From the NCBI GenBank assembly GCA_944385095.1, contig CALWVS010000001.1, forward strand, positions 124,001 through 188,000: 64,000 nucleotides of DNA, written 5' to 3'. This document shows positions 25,668-34,272 of the stretch, one piece after another (within the stretch, counting starts at the first letter, position 1; every line of letters begins with the position of its first letter). Below the pieces are notes generated by a model. That model was not told the DNA's origin and did not search any database. It saw nothing but the letters and a program-made list of their open reading frames with translations. The position numbers were made by a program, and so were the translations under genes. The stretch is from an uncultured Oscillospiraceae bacterium. Lineage in GTDB: Bacteria; Bacillota; Clostridia; Oscillospirales; Oscillospiraceae.

Positions 25668-27437
25668 ATGCTGCGCAGTCTACATATGAAACTGGTGATG
25701 ATTATGGTGCTGCTGATTTTATCACTGATGACAGTGGTGGGGGCATTTTTAATCAATTCTGTGGTTGTGTTCTATATGGAGGAGTTTTATAGCCAAATGG
25801 CAGATGTATTTGCAAGGGAATCCCTCAGTAGAGATTTGACCACTCAGGTACCAGGGGAGGAGGATGGAGCGCAGGCAATTTTGGAGGTCATCCGTTCCTA
25901 TTCCGGTGAGTTGGGACTGGATGGCACAAGTCGCACCCTGTATATTTTGGATGGAGAGACAGGCGGATATTTAACAGGGACAGATGACCAGCAGGGGAAA
26001 GGTCTGGAATATAATTCTGTTAATTTGACCAAAGCCCTTTCGGAAAAACAGTCCAGCAGTCAGGCTAATTTGGCAGCGGACTATATGGATGTGGCGTTGC
26101 CAGTGGAACGGGGAGAACGGGAATATATTATCTATATCCTAGATAATAAAACCACTGTGAATCAACTGATTAACCAGATTTTTGTGCTCATTTTGGAAGC
26201 ATTGATTTTTGGATTGGTCATATCCATTCTATTATCCTTCCTTCTGTCTAAAACTATGGTGATTCCCATCCAACGACTAACAGAAGGTGCCATGCAGGTG
26301 GCAAAAGGAGATTTCTCCCACCGCATTGAAGTAGGGTCGAGAGATGAAATTGGTGTTCTGACAGATACCTTTAACAGCATGGCCAGACAGCTGAGGGATA
26401 CCATACGACAGGTAGAAAATGAAAGAAATAAACTGGACACCCTGTTTTTGCATATGACAGATGGTGTGGTTGCATTTTCTCACGATGGTATGGTGATTCA
26501 TGCAAATCCCGCAGCAGCGAAAATGTTGGGTAGAGAAATTGCATTAAATACACATTATCAAGAACTATTTGGGGAGAGTGCCTCTCTTGCAGAGGCACTG
26601 ATTACCCCAGACCATGTGGAAGAAGAATTTCAGACCCATGATAAAGTATTACAGCTTCTGATGGCACCTTTTGACCGGGAAAGACAGGGTGGTGTGTTGG
26701 TGGTGCTCCATGATGTGACGGAGCAGAGAAAAAACGAAAATATGCAGCGTGAATTTGTGGCAAATGTGTCCCATGAACTGAGAACACCATTGACCAACAT
26801 TCGCAGCTATGCCGAAACACTGTCCGACAATGCAGGGGAGCTTCCAAAAGCCATGGAAGAAAAGTTTTTGGGGGTTATTTTAGCAGAAAGTGACCGTATG
26901 ACCCATATTGTGCAGGATTTGTTGACACTTTCCCGGTTTGATTCTGGCAGAGATGAGTTAAAATTGGCAAAGGTATCGTTTGAAGGGATGCTTCAGGAGC
27001 TTTACCATGCAGTCTATATGGAGGCACAGCGGCATCAGCATACCCTAAAGCTAGAAGTGCCAGAGCAGTTGCCAGAAATTGTGGCAGATAAGGAACGAAT
27101 TGTACAGGTGATGATGAATATCTTGTCCAACTCCATTAAATATACCCCAGATGGTGGTCATATTACCATCACAGCGGGCAAGCAGAATGAACATGTATGG
27201 ATGCAAGTGGATGACGATGGAATTGGTATTCCAGCAGAAGACCGTCCACGTATTTTTGACCGATTTTATCGTGTGGATAAGGCACGCTCCCGACAATCAG
27301 GCGGTACAGGGCTTGGATTGTCCATTGCAAAGGAGATTGTGGAGCGGCATCAGGGAATGCTGTATCTGGTGGACAGGGCAGGACCTGGTTTGTCAGTCCG
27401 GTTGGAATTGAAAATTGAGGGTCCTGAACATGTCTAA
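25668..27437 (+). CDS. walK: Membrane sensor histidine kinase (WalK/PhoR-like)
   Basis: 589-residue kinase. TM1 lies at about residues 8-30, an extracytoplasmic sensor at about 35-165, and TM2 at about 170-190. HAMP follows at about 190-245 (TKTMVIPIQRLTEG-like), then a PAS domain near 255-350. The HisKA box is FVANVSHELRTPLTNIRSYA with the phosphorylated His near residue 370. HATPase boxes are N (MNILSNSIKYTPDGG), G1 (VDDDGIGIP) and G2 (GGTGLGLSIAKEI). The HAMP-PAS-HisKA order is that of WalK, which adjusts cell-wall hydrolases to growth; PhoR has the same order. Directly upstream is its regulator; directly downstream and overlapping is the WalH-like gene. Confidence 0.87.
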   Translation: MLRSLHMKLVMIMVLLILSLMTVVGAFLINSVVVFYMEEFYSQMADVFARESLSRDLTTQVPGEEDGAQAILEVIRSYSGELGLDGTSRTLYILDGETGGYLTGTDDQQGKGLEYNSVNLTKALSEKQSSSQANLAADYMDVALPVERGEREYIIYILDNKTTVNQLINQIFVLILEALIFGLVISILLSFLLSKTMVIPIQRLTEGAMQVAKGDFSHRIEVGSRDEIGVLTDTFNSMARQLRDTIRQVENERNKLDTLFLHMTDGVVAFSHDGMVIHANPAAAKMLGREIALNTHYQELFGESASLAEALITPDHVEEEFQTHDKVLQLLMAPFDRERQGGVLVVLHDVTEQRKNENMQREFVANVSHELRTPLTNIRSYAETLSDNAGELPKAMEEKFLGVILAESDRMTHIVQDLLTLSRFDSGRDELKLAKVSFEGMLQELYHAVYMEAQRHQHTLKLEVPEQLPEIVADKERIVQVMMNILSNSIKYTPDGGHITITAGKQNEHVWMQVDDDGIGIPAEDRPRIFDRFYRVDKARSRQSGGTGLGLSIAKEIVERHQGMLYLVDRAGPGLSVRLELKIEGPEHV

Positions 27438-28737
27438 AAAAGGAAGAAGAAAACGAACAGTAGAGCTAATAAAAACGATACTGATTGTGTTGCTGAGCAT
27501 TTCGGCTGTTTATTTGACATTGCAAGTACAGGTACAGCACACCATTCCCCAAAGTTCACCAGAGGAGCACCCATCCGAACGATTTGAGATGGAAGGCAGG
27601 GATACTGTCCACCCAGTCAGAATGGCTGCTACTATGTATCAGGGGGTAGGGATACAACGCTATGCAGTCCAATACAATCAGGCAGAAAGTGATACCTTGT
27701 TTCAAAATACCTATCATCTTCTGGTTGAGGTACTCAGTGGAGCACAGGCACCAATAGAAATTGAGGAACAGACCTTTCAGCAGGCACTACAGCAGGCTCC
27801 CAGTTTATATTATGACTGGCAGGGAAGAATCCCCTATCCTGTATTGAATTATTGGCTTTCTGTAGAAAATGAGGCTTTGACAGGAACTGTCAGACATATG
27901 GTGCTTTCTACACAGGGAGATCAGGTGTGGCTATACTATCAGGATGAGCAAGATGGAAAGTTTTATGTCTGTCAGTCAGATGTTGTGAGCAAAGTGCGTA
28001 TGGATGAGGCTTTTTACAATATCAAAAGCAATCAGGCAATTTTTGCGTTTGAAAATCAGGAATTTCATGCTTTTTCACCCTATACCATCATTTTGGAACA
28101 GCCACCAGTCCCAGAAATTTATCACATATCCAACCCCTTGACCCAACAGACACAGATTGGACAGTTGTTGGAACTATTGAACTTTCCTGAAACAACCAAT
28201 TACTCTTATGATGGCGCAGGTGCAAAAGTGGTACGCAATGAGAATGATACACTGCGTATTGCAGAAGATGGCTGGGTCAGTTATGAAGCTGCCACAGAGG
28301 GGAGTACACGTTATCTGGTATCAGGATATACCCAACAGGAAGCCGCAGAAGCATGCCGACAGCTTTTGCAGAAGGTAGTCGAAAATTTGTGTGGAGAGGT
28401 TCGGATTTCGCTGGATGATTTGGAAACAACAGGGGAGGGGATGTACCAGATCTCCTTTACCTACCTGCTCAATGATACCCAAATTTATGCTCAGAAAAAG
28501 TTGGCAGAGTTTACAGTAGAACAAGGAAGCATCGTTTCTTTTCGTATTCTGGTGCGCAACTACACAGATTCAGGGACAAGTTCTGTGGTATTGCCAGAGC
28601 GGCAGGCAATGGCAGCTATGACAACCATGGGACATGAAAATGAAGAATTGGTGCTAGTCTACTTTGACACTGGAGCAGACACCATATTACCCTCTTGGGC
28701 TACGGCTGGAGAACTGAGGGGAAGGAGTGTGGCATAA
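27430..28737 (+). CDS. walH: WalH/YycH-like regulatory membrane protein
   Basis: 435-residue protein with one N-terminal membrane helix (about residues 13-33, after SKKGRRKR) and a large extracytoplasmic region rich in beta structure. The topology, size and place directly after a HAMP-PAS kinase match WalH (YycH), which restrains WalK through the membrane. Sequence identity to known WalH looks low by eye, so the call rests mainly on context. The ATG at 27430 overlaps the kinase stop by 8 bases and has GAGGG about 9 bases upstream. Confidence 0.6.
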   Translation: MSKKGRRKRTVELIKTILIVLLSISAVYLTLQVQVQHTIPQSSPEEHPSERFEMEGRDTVHPVRMAATMYQGVGIQRYAVQYNQAESDTLFQNTYHLLVEVLSGAQAPIEIEEQTFQQALQQAPSLYYDWQGRIPYPVLNYWLSVENEALTGTVRHMVLSTQGDQVWLYYQDEQDGKFYVCQSDVVSKVRMDEAFYNIKSNQAIFAFENQEFHAFSPYTIILEQPPVPEIYHISNPLTQQTQIGQLLELLNFPETTNYSYDGAGAKVVRNENDTLRIAEDGWVSYEAATEGSTRYLVSGYTQQEAAEACRQLLQKVVENLCGEVRISLDDLETTGEGMYQISFTYLLNDTQIYAQKKLAEFTVEQGSIVSFRILVRNYTDSGTSSVVLPERQAMAAMTTMGHENEELVLVYFDTGADTILPSWATAGELRGRSVA

Positions 28738-29599
28738 GGTGTCTTGGAGTAAGTTTAAAAATATTGTACTGTTGATTTTGATTGGGACCAATATCTGTCT
28801 GCTTCTGTTTGTCCTCCACCGACAGATTTTAAATGAATATGCACAGAGACAGGTTAGAGAGCAAGTGCAAGCCTTTTTATCAGGCAATGGGATTTCCATT
28901 GCGGATGAGCTGATCCCATCCAAAATGGAATTAGAGCCACAGATTGTAATTCGCAACCAAGAGCAGGAGCGATTGTGGGCTGAGAATTTACTGGGAGGAG
29001 AACTACAAGAGGAGGCAAGAGGGGGAGAGATTTATCGCTATGAAGGTCCCCAGGGCAGTATCCAGTTCCATGAGGATGGAACCTTTCATGGAGAGTTGAA
29101 AACCAATACCTATACAGCGGAAGAAGGGGAAATTGTGTCATACTCTAAAGAAATCCTGAGGCGCATTGGATTTGAGGGGGAGGAAGTGATGGTCCGTTCT
29201 GCTGCAATGGGAGAGGAGCTTTATACAGAAATTACCTTCTGTGAAGAATGGAATGGGATACCTATTTTTAACTGCAATGCTACCCTATCCTATGAAAATG
29301 GGGTTTTGGTGGGGATTTCGGAGGGAAGGAAGCTGAATGGAACCCCAATAGAGGATGGAAATCAGACCCTGATTTCTGTACCAACTGCACTTTTTCGGTT
29401 TTATCATGGAATGACAGCGATGGGAGACGTATGCAGTCAAATTACCGAGATTGTATCAGGCTATCAAAATACAACATCCGCAGGCAGTGGGGTCTGTGTG
29501 CTGATGCCAGTGTGGCATATTACCACAGACACAGGAGAGTATTTATTGGATACTGTGACAGGGGAGCTGAGTCGGATGGAGCAGAGGACACCCTCATAG
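28727..29599 (+). CDS. walI: WalI/YycI-like regulatory membrane protein
   Basis: 290-residue protein with a single N-terminal helix (SWSKFKNIVLLILIGTNICL, about residues 6-27), preceded by the W-S-K-x-K opening seen in YycI proteins. The rest is extracytoplasmic, with repeated strand patterns. It follows the WalH-like gene and overlaps it by 11 bases. The frame opens with GTG at 28727, which is nearly on top of the GGGGAAGGA site; the in-frame GTG at 28739 is better spaced and may be the true start. In Bacillus, WalH and WalI together inhibit WalK. The function here is inferred from order and topology. Confidence 0.6.
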   Translation: MWHKVSWSKFKNIVLLILIGTNICLLLFVLHRQILNEYAQRQVREQVQAFLSGNGISIADELIPSKMELEPQIVIRNQEQERLWAENLLGGELQEEARGGEIYRYEGPQGSIQFHEDGTFHGELKTNTYTAEEGEIVSYSKEILRRIGFEGEEVMVRSAAMGEELYTEITFCEEWNGIPIFNCNATLSYENGVLVGISEGRKLNGTPIEDGNQTLISVPTALFRFYHGMTAMGDVCSQITEIVSGYQNTTSAGSGVCVLMPVWHITTDTGEYLLDTVTGELSRMEQRTPS

Positions 29600-29681
29600 A
29601 GACAGGAAAGATACTTTCTTTTTTGTGGGGGACATGCTATCATAGAGGCTGAAACGCAAAGAAGGGAAGGTGGCATAGCCA

Positions 29682-30500
29682 GTGAATCGAACTTCTCCCA
29701 TTGGTGTGATTGATTCTGGAATTGGTGGATTTAGTGTGGCAAAGAAGGTCCAAGAACTTCTGCCATGGGAAGATATTTTATATTTTGGGGATGGAGCCAA
29801 TACCCCATATGGCAACCATGATGCAGATACCATTTTAGAAATGACCCAATATATGTTGGACTTTATGCGTCAGAATGAAGTAAAACTATTATTGGTGGCA
29901 TGTAATACCATTTCTTGCCTGATAGATTCTTATCGAGATGAAATGAATTGCCCAGTTCTCAGTGTGGTCGAGGCAGGCGCACAGGCGGCAGCCAACTTGA
30001 CAGGGGAGAAAATAGGGGTGGTTTCCACTTGCTTCACCCACCGGACCGGCTGTTATCCAAAAGCCATCCATGCCATAGCCCCAGAAAAACAGGTTTTTAG
30101 CAAAGGGTGTGCTAATCTGGCGCATCTGGTGGAGACCTATCTAGGGAGAGAGGATGGACAAGAAATCATACGGGCAGAAGTTCAAACAGATTTGGAAGAA
30201 TTTGCAGTACAAAATCCAGTGGACTGCTGTGTACTGGGTTGCACTCATTTTCCACTGGTGCGAGAGGAAATTGACAATCTATTTCCAGGCTTGATGTTAT
30301 TGGACCCTGCTGAGGAGATGGTGAATACTGCGCACAAATACTTGCAGGAGCGTGGAGAGGAACGGGAACACAGCCATGTGGGGCAGATGAAAATTGTGAC
30401 CACAGGGGATGTAGAGGAATATGCAGCCAAAGCAAAGCAAGTTGGCTTAATAAATATCATATCGGTAGATGCCTGGCCGCCGATGCAAAAAAAATGGTGA
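29682..30500 (+). CDS. murI: Glutamate racemase
   Basis: Makes D-glutamate for peptidoglycan without a cofactor. The two catalytic cysteines are in VACNTISC (near residue 75) and LGCTHFPL (near 187), each with its conserved Thr. The opening PIGVIDSGIGGFSV and GDGANTPYG are family hallmarks. 272 residues is standard. The start is a GTG about 11 bases after GGGAAGG. It lies 82 bases downstream of the WalRKHI-like operon and may share its transcript, which makes functional sense because both serve the wall. Confidence 0.95.
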   Translation: MNRTSPIGVIDSGIGGFSVAKKVQELLPWEDILYFGDGANTPYGNHDADTILEMTQYMLDFMRQNEVKLLLVACNTISCLIDSYRDEMNCPVLSVVEAGAQAAANLTGEKIGVVSTCFTHRTGCYPKAIHAIAPEKQVFSKGCANLAHLVETYLGREDGQEIIRAEVQTDLEEFAVQNPVDCCVLGCTHFPLVREEIDNLFPGLMLLDPAEEMVNTAHKYLQERGEEREHSHVGQMKIVTTGDVEEYAAKAKQVGLINIISVDAWPPMQKKW

Positions 30501-30529
30501 CGGAGTGAGTTCCGACACCATTTTTTTCA
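30487..30529 (+). terminator. Terminator of murI
   Basis: AAAAAAATGGTG-a-CGGA pairs with TCCG-a-CACCATTTTTTT, overlapping the murI stop. The symmetrical A and T runs would also let it end the convergent LysR gene. Confidence 0.9.
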
Positions 30530-30543
30530 GGTTTAAAAAATTT

Positions 30544-31437
30544 TCACAGAAATGTTAAATGTTCGTCAACATAGCTTCTGATTTCCTCAATCATTTTTTC
30601 ACATGCAGGAGAGAGCGTCTGTCCTTTCAAAAATCCCAGGGCAATGGTGCGATAAATATTGTCCTGCAAAGGAAATACCTTATAATCACCAGGCAATTTG
30701 CGAAGCACAAGTTCAGGCATGATGCTGCATGCCAAACCACCTTCAATCAGTGCAATAATAGAGCTTTCTAAGGTGAGATAGTGGAGTGGGCTGGTTTTGA
30801 GGTTGTGGTCAGAAAGAAACTGTTGAATGGTGCGGTCATAGCCACGTTCACATAAAATCAGGTTCATGCTGTGCAGTTCCTCATTGGATACATAACTGCC
30901 ATTGGAAGGGGTGTAATCAGAAGGGGTAATGCAGACAAGGCGGTCATGCGCCAAAGTAATGGTAGAAAATTTATCGGAAGTGGGCAGGGAGAGAAAGCTC
31001 AAATCCAACGCACTTTCCAACAGTTTTTCTTCAATGGCAGTATAACTATCTTGAAAAATTCTGACCTGAATGTTAGGATATTTCGTCTGAAAGGAGCGAA
31101 GAATGGAGGGCAGCCAGTGAGTGCAGACGGTATTGAATACACCAATATGTACTGTACCATCGTACAGCCCATGAATTTTGGAAATTTCCTCTTGTAAGTG
31201 GGCTTCTTCAGATAAAATGGTGCGAATGCGAGGAAGAAGGGATTGCCCCAATGGTGTTAATGTAGCACCAGAACGACCACGATGAAAAATAGGAAAACCA
31301 AAGGAATCTTCTAAGGCACTGATGGCATGACTGGCAGCAGATGGCGTGATGTGCAGAGACTCTGCTGCCCGGGTCATATTTCCATATTCTGCAATGGCTA
31401 CCACCAGTTGATAGGTAGAAAGAGACACCTGTGACAC
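30544..31437 (-). CDS. LysR-type transcriptional regulator
   Basis: 297-residue regulator with an N-terminal winged helix-turn-helix (MTRAAESLHITPSAASHAIS, about residues 20-40) and a periplasmic-binding-protein-like effector domain from about residue 90. It is divergent from the DapA-family/P5C dehydrogenase pair, the usual layout for a LysR activator and its target. An AT-rich inverted repeat lies in the shared region. The start is GTG at 31437, or the GTG three codons in (31428), which is better placed after AGGTG. The inducer is not visible in the sequence; a substrate of the neighbouring pathway is the natural guess. Confidence 0.92.
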   Translation of the reverse strand: MSQVSLSTYQLVVAIAEYGNMTRAAESLHITPSAASHAISALEDSFGFPIFHRGRSGATLTPLGQSLLPRIRTILSEEAHLQEEISKIHGLYDGTVHIGVFNTVCTHWLPSILRSFQTKYPNIQVRIFQDSYTAIEEKLLESALDLSFLSLPTSDKFSTITLAHDRLVCITPSDYTPSNGSYVSNEELHSMNLILCERGYDRTIQQFLSDHNLKTSPLHYLTLESSIIALIEGGLACSIMPELVLRKLPGDYKVFPLQDNIYRTIALGFLKGQTLSPACEKMIEEIRSYVDEHLTFL

Positions 31438-31447
31438 CTGCCATATC

Positions 31448-31485
31448 TTGAAATTTACTCAATATATCATATAATATTATGATAT
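31448..31485 (+). promoter_or_regulatory. Promoter and candidate LysR operator of the DapA-family gene
   Basis: TTGAAA (31448-31453), a 16-base spacer and TATAAT (31470-31475) point toward the lyase gene. The inverted repeat ATATCATA-N6-TATGATAT (31464-31485) covers the -10 element. This is a good candidate for the LysR binding site, though the region is AT-rich and such repeats can arise by chance. Confidence 0.55.
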
Positions 31486-31540
31486 TTACTAAATGTCAAC
31501 CTTGATGTAAGATAAAGACGCTCAAAGCGAGCTTAGGGAG

Positions 31541-32449
31541 ATGAACGTAACTTTTATGAAGCTTCAGGGAATTTACACAGCATTGATCACTCCTATGCGT
31601 GATTTGGGACACTACTTTCAAGTAGATGAGGAAAAATTAAGACATCTGATCCAATTTCAACTGGAACATCATGTTCATGGTCTGGTGGTTTTGGGTGGTA
31701 CAGGGGAGTACACTGCACTCAGTACAGAGGAGAGAGTGCGCGCGATTTCCATTGCACTGGATGCAGTACAAGGAAAATTGCCTGTGATTGCAGGGGTACT
31801 GGAAACAGGGTTTGGAGAGTGTGTGGAGCACTGCAAGCGATTTCAGGAGCTGGGTATAGATGGGCTTCTGGTGGTTCCACCTTTTTATCTCAAGCCATCT
31901 CAAGAGGGTATACTGGACTATTTTCAAAGGCTGGATGCCTGTGTGGATGTGCCATTGATTCTGTACAACATTCCATATCGTACAGGAGTGAATATTTTGC
32001 CAGAGACGGTGGAACAAATTCTGGACCATACAACCCATGTGGTTGGGATGAAGGAGTGCTGCCCGGATTTAGAGCAAAATATCGAATTGCTGCGCCGAGT
32101 GGGGCACCGAATTAGTGTGCTGAGTGGAGAGGAAGCCCTCTTTTCCAGTGTCATGACCTATGGGGCAAAAGGCGGCATGATTGCTACGGCAAATGTAGTG
32201 CCTGATGTGTGGGTGCAACTGTACAACAATGCACAGGAAGGAAAGTATGAGGAAAATGGGCTTCTGATGCAGAAGTATTTTCCTCTCTTTCGGGCATTGT
32301 TTCAGGAGTGCAACCCAGGTCCGATGAAGTATGCCATGTCCTGTATTGGTGTAGACTGTGGCAGCCCCAGTACACCCATTCTGAGTGAGCCAACCCCACA
32401 GACCAAAGCGTTGATTTCCAGTTTGTTAGAGGAGTTACGGTGTATTTGA
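31541..32449 (+). CDS. DapA-family aldolase/lyase
   Basis: Class I aldolase with a (beta/alpha)8 barrel. The Schiff-base lysine lies in VGMKECCPD near residue 168, the catalytic tyrosine in YNIPYRTG near 140, and the substrate loop reads GGTGEYTALSTEER near 51. DapA, N-acetylneuraminate lyase, 4-hydroxy-2-oxoglutarate aldolase and pyrroline-hydroxycarboxylate deaminase share this fold. The neighbour is a P5C-type dehydrogenase and the regulator is divergent, so a catabolic 2-oxo-acid aldolase is more likely than lysine synthesis. ATG 31541 touches the AGGGAG site and ATG 31556 is 15 bases beyond it, so the start is unsure. Confidence 0.85.
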   Translation: MNVTFMKLQGIYTALITPMRDLGHYFQVDEEKLRHLIQFQLEHHVHGLVVLGGTGEYTALSTEERVRAISIALDAVQGKLPVIAGVLETGFGECVEHCKRFQELGIDGLLVVPPFYLKPSQEGILDYFQRLDACVDVPLILYNIPYRTGVNILPETVEQILDHTTHVVGMKECCPDLEQNIELLRRVGHRISVLSGEEALFSSVMTYGAKGGMIATANVVPDVWVQLYNNAQEGKYEENGLLMQKYFPLFRALFQECNPGPMKYAMSCIGVDCGSPSTPILSEPTPQTKALISSLLEELRCI

Positions 32450-32489
32450 GAAATCAAATTCATGGGATTTAGGAAAGGATGACGCAGCC

Positions 32490-34118
32490 ATGTCGAATGG
32501 ATATTTTATGATGGAGAAGCCAAAAAACGACCTTGTCAGAGGATATTTGCCCCACAGCCCAGAGCGTGAGGCTCTAAAGGCAGAGTTGGAGCGGCAGTCT
32601 AATCAGGTTGTTAAAATTCCTCTTATCATTGGAGGCAAGGAGATTTACACAGAAAAGACCATCAAAGTGACCATGCCCCATGACCATCAGCATGTACTGG
32701 CGGAGTGCTGCATGGCAGGAAAAGAAGAACTGGACATGGCGATTCAAGCGGCATTGGATGCAAAAGAGCAGTGGGAGCAGATGCCATGGGAGCATAGAGC
32801 GGCACTGTTCCTAAAGGTGGCAGACCGCATTACCCATGATTACCGTCCCATTTTAAATGCTTCTACCATGTTGGGGCAGTCTAAGACAGCCTATCAGGCA
32901 GAGATTGATATTGCTGAACTGGCAGATTTTCTGAGATTTGGTGTATGGAACGCACAGGAGCTGTTTCAAGAACAGCCATTGAGTGGAGATGGTGTTTGGA
33001 ACCGTCAGGACTATCGACCACTGGATGGGTTCATCTGTGCCATTTCTCCTTTTAACTTTACCTCCATTGGCGGCAATTTATCCACTGCACCTGCGATTGT
33101 AGGCAATGTGGCACTGTGGAAACCTTCCAGAACCGCAGTGCTGTCCAATTACTACTACATGAAGCTGTTGATGGAGTGCGGTTTACCTGCTGGTGTCATT
33201 AACTTTGTCCCCTGTTCCGGTGGCGATATGTCCCGTTATGTAGTCAATCATCCCAAGATGGCAGGATTCCACTTTACAGGTTCTACAGGTGTATTCCAGA
33301 GTGTGTGGAAGCAGGTGGGTGAGCATATTGCATCCTATGCAAACTATCCCAGACTGGTGGGAGAAACCGGTGGTAAGGACTATATTTTTGCCCATGCTTC
33401 CGCAGATGTGGAGGCACTGGCAGCGGCCATTGTACGTGGATCTTTTGAATTCCAAGGTCAGAAGTGTTCTGCCTGTTCCAGAGTATTTGTACCAGAGAGC
33501 ATCTGGTCTGAGCTGAAGGAACAGATTCAGACTGCCACTGCTACACTGAAAATGGGAGATGTGCAGGAATTTGATACCTTTATGGGTGCAGTCATTGACG
33601 AGAGTTCTTTTGAGACCTGTAAGGGATATCTGGAGCGGGCAAAGGCTTCCGACCAGTGTGAGATTCTCATTGGAGGGCATTGTGACAGCAGTAAGGGCTG
33701 GTTTGTGGAGCCTACCATCATCCACTGCTTCTCACCGGACTATGAGTCTATGACGGAGGAGATTTTTGGTCCCATTGTATCCATTTATGTCTACAAGGAT
33801 ACAGAGCTGGTGGAGACCATGAAAATCTGTGATACTGCCACACCTTATGCCCTCAGTGGTGCTATTTTTGCACAGGACCGCAATGCCATTGTGGAAATGG
33901 AGCGGGCTTTGCGCAATTCCTGTGGCAACTTTTACATCAATGATAAGTGTACTGGTGCAGTGGTTGGGCAGCAGCCCTTTGGTGGCGCAAGAGCTTCCGG
34001 TACCAACGACAAGGCAGGCAGTCTGTTGAATATGGTTCGCTGGGTCAGTGCCCATGCAACAAAGGAGAGTTTTTCACCCTCTAAGGAGATTGTATATCCC
34101 TATATGTGTGAGGCATAA
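32490..34118 (+). CDS. L-glutamate gamma-semialdehyde (P5C) dehydrogenase, ALDH4A1-like
   Basis: 542-residue NAD-dependent aldehyde dehydrogenase that oxidises the open form of 1-pyrroline-5-carboxylate to glutamate. The nucleophile is Cys in FQGQKCSACSR near residue 325 and the general base is Glu in LVGETGGKD. AISPFNFTSIGGNL, VGQQPFGGARASGTNDK and GNFYINDK match mitochondrial ALDH4A1 closely by memory, closer than the RocA/GabD style. It lies 40 bases after the DapA-family gene, so one transcript is likely. No proline dehydrogenase gene is adjacent. An AAAGGATG site lies 8-10 bases before the ATG. Confidence 0.92.
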   Translation: MSNGYFMMEKPKNDLVRGYLPHSPEREALKAELERQSNQVVKIPLIIGGKEIYTEKTIKVTMPHDHQHVLAECCMAGKEELDMAIQAALDAKEQWEQMPWEHRAALFLKVADRITHDYRPILNASTMLGQSKTAYQAEIDIAELADFLRFGVWNAQELFQEQPLSGDGVWNRQDYRPLDGFICAISPFNFTSIGGNLSTAPAIVGNVALWKPSRTAVLSNYYYMKLLMECGLPAGVINFVPCSGGDMSRYVVNHPKMAGFHFTGSTGVFQSVWKQVGEHIASYANYPRLVGETGGKDYIFAHASADVEALAAAIVRGSFEFQGQKCSACSRVFVPESIWSELKEQIQTATATLKMGDVQEFDTFMGAVIDESSFETCKGYLERAKASDQCEILIGGHCDSSKGWFVEPTIIHCFSPDYESMTEEIFGPIVSIYVYKDTELVETMKICDTATPYALSGAIFAQDRNAIVEMERALRNSCGNFYINDKCTGAVVGQQPFGGARASGTNDKAGSLLNMVRWVSAHATKESFSPSKEIVYPYMCEA

Positions 34119-34146
34119 AACAGAATTAACCTGATTTGATACAAGA

Positions 34147-34183
34147 AAACCAGTGGGAAATTCTACTTCCCACTGGTTTTTTT
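34147..34183 (+). terminator. Terminator of the aldehyde dehydrogenase gene
   Basis: AAACCAGTGGGAA pairs with TTCCCACTGGTTT and is followed by TTTTTTT. Confidence 0.93.
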
Positions 34184-34205
34184 GAATCTTAGAACGCCAT
34201 AAAAA

Positions 34206-34236
34206 TTTCCCTGAGTACCGCTCATACTCAGGGAAA
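34206..34236 (-). terminator. Terminator of the hydroxyacid dehydrogenase gene
   Basis: TTTCCCTGAGTA and its complement enclose a 7-base loop about 37 bases after the stop on the minus strand; the uridine run is AAATTTTTA. Confidence 0.85.
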
Positions 34237-34272
34237 TAAAATTTACCTTGTAACTCGATGGAATGTGACTGC

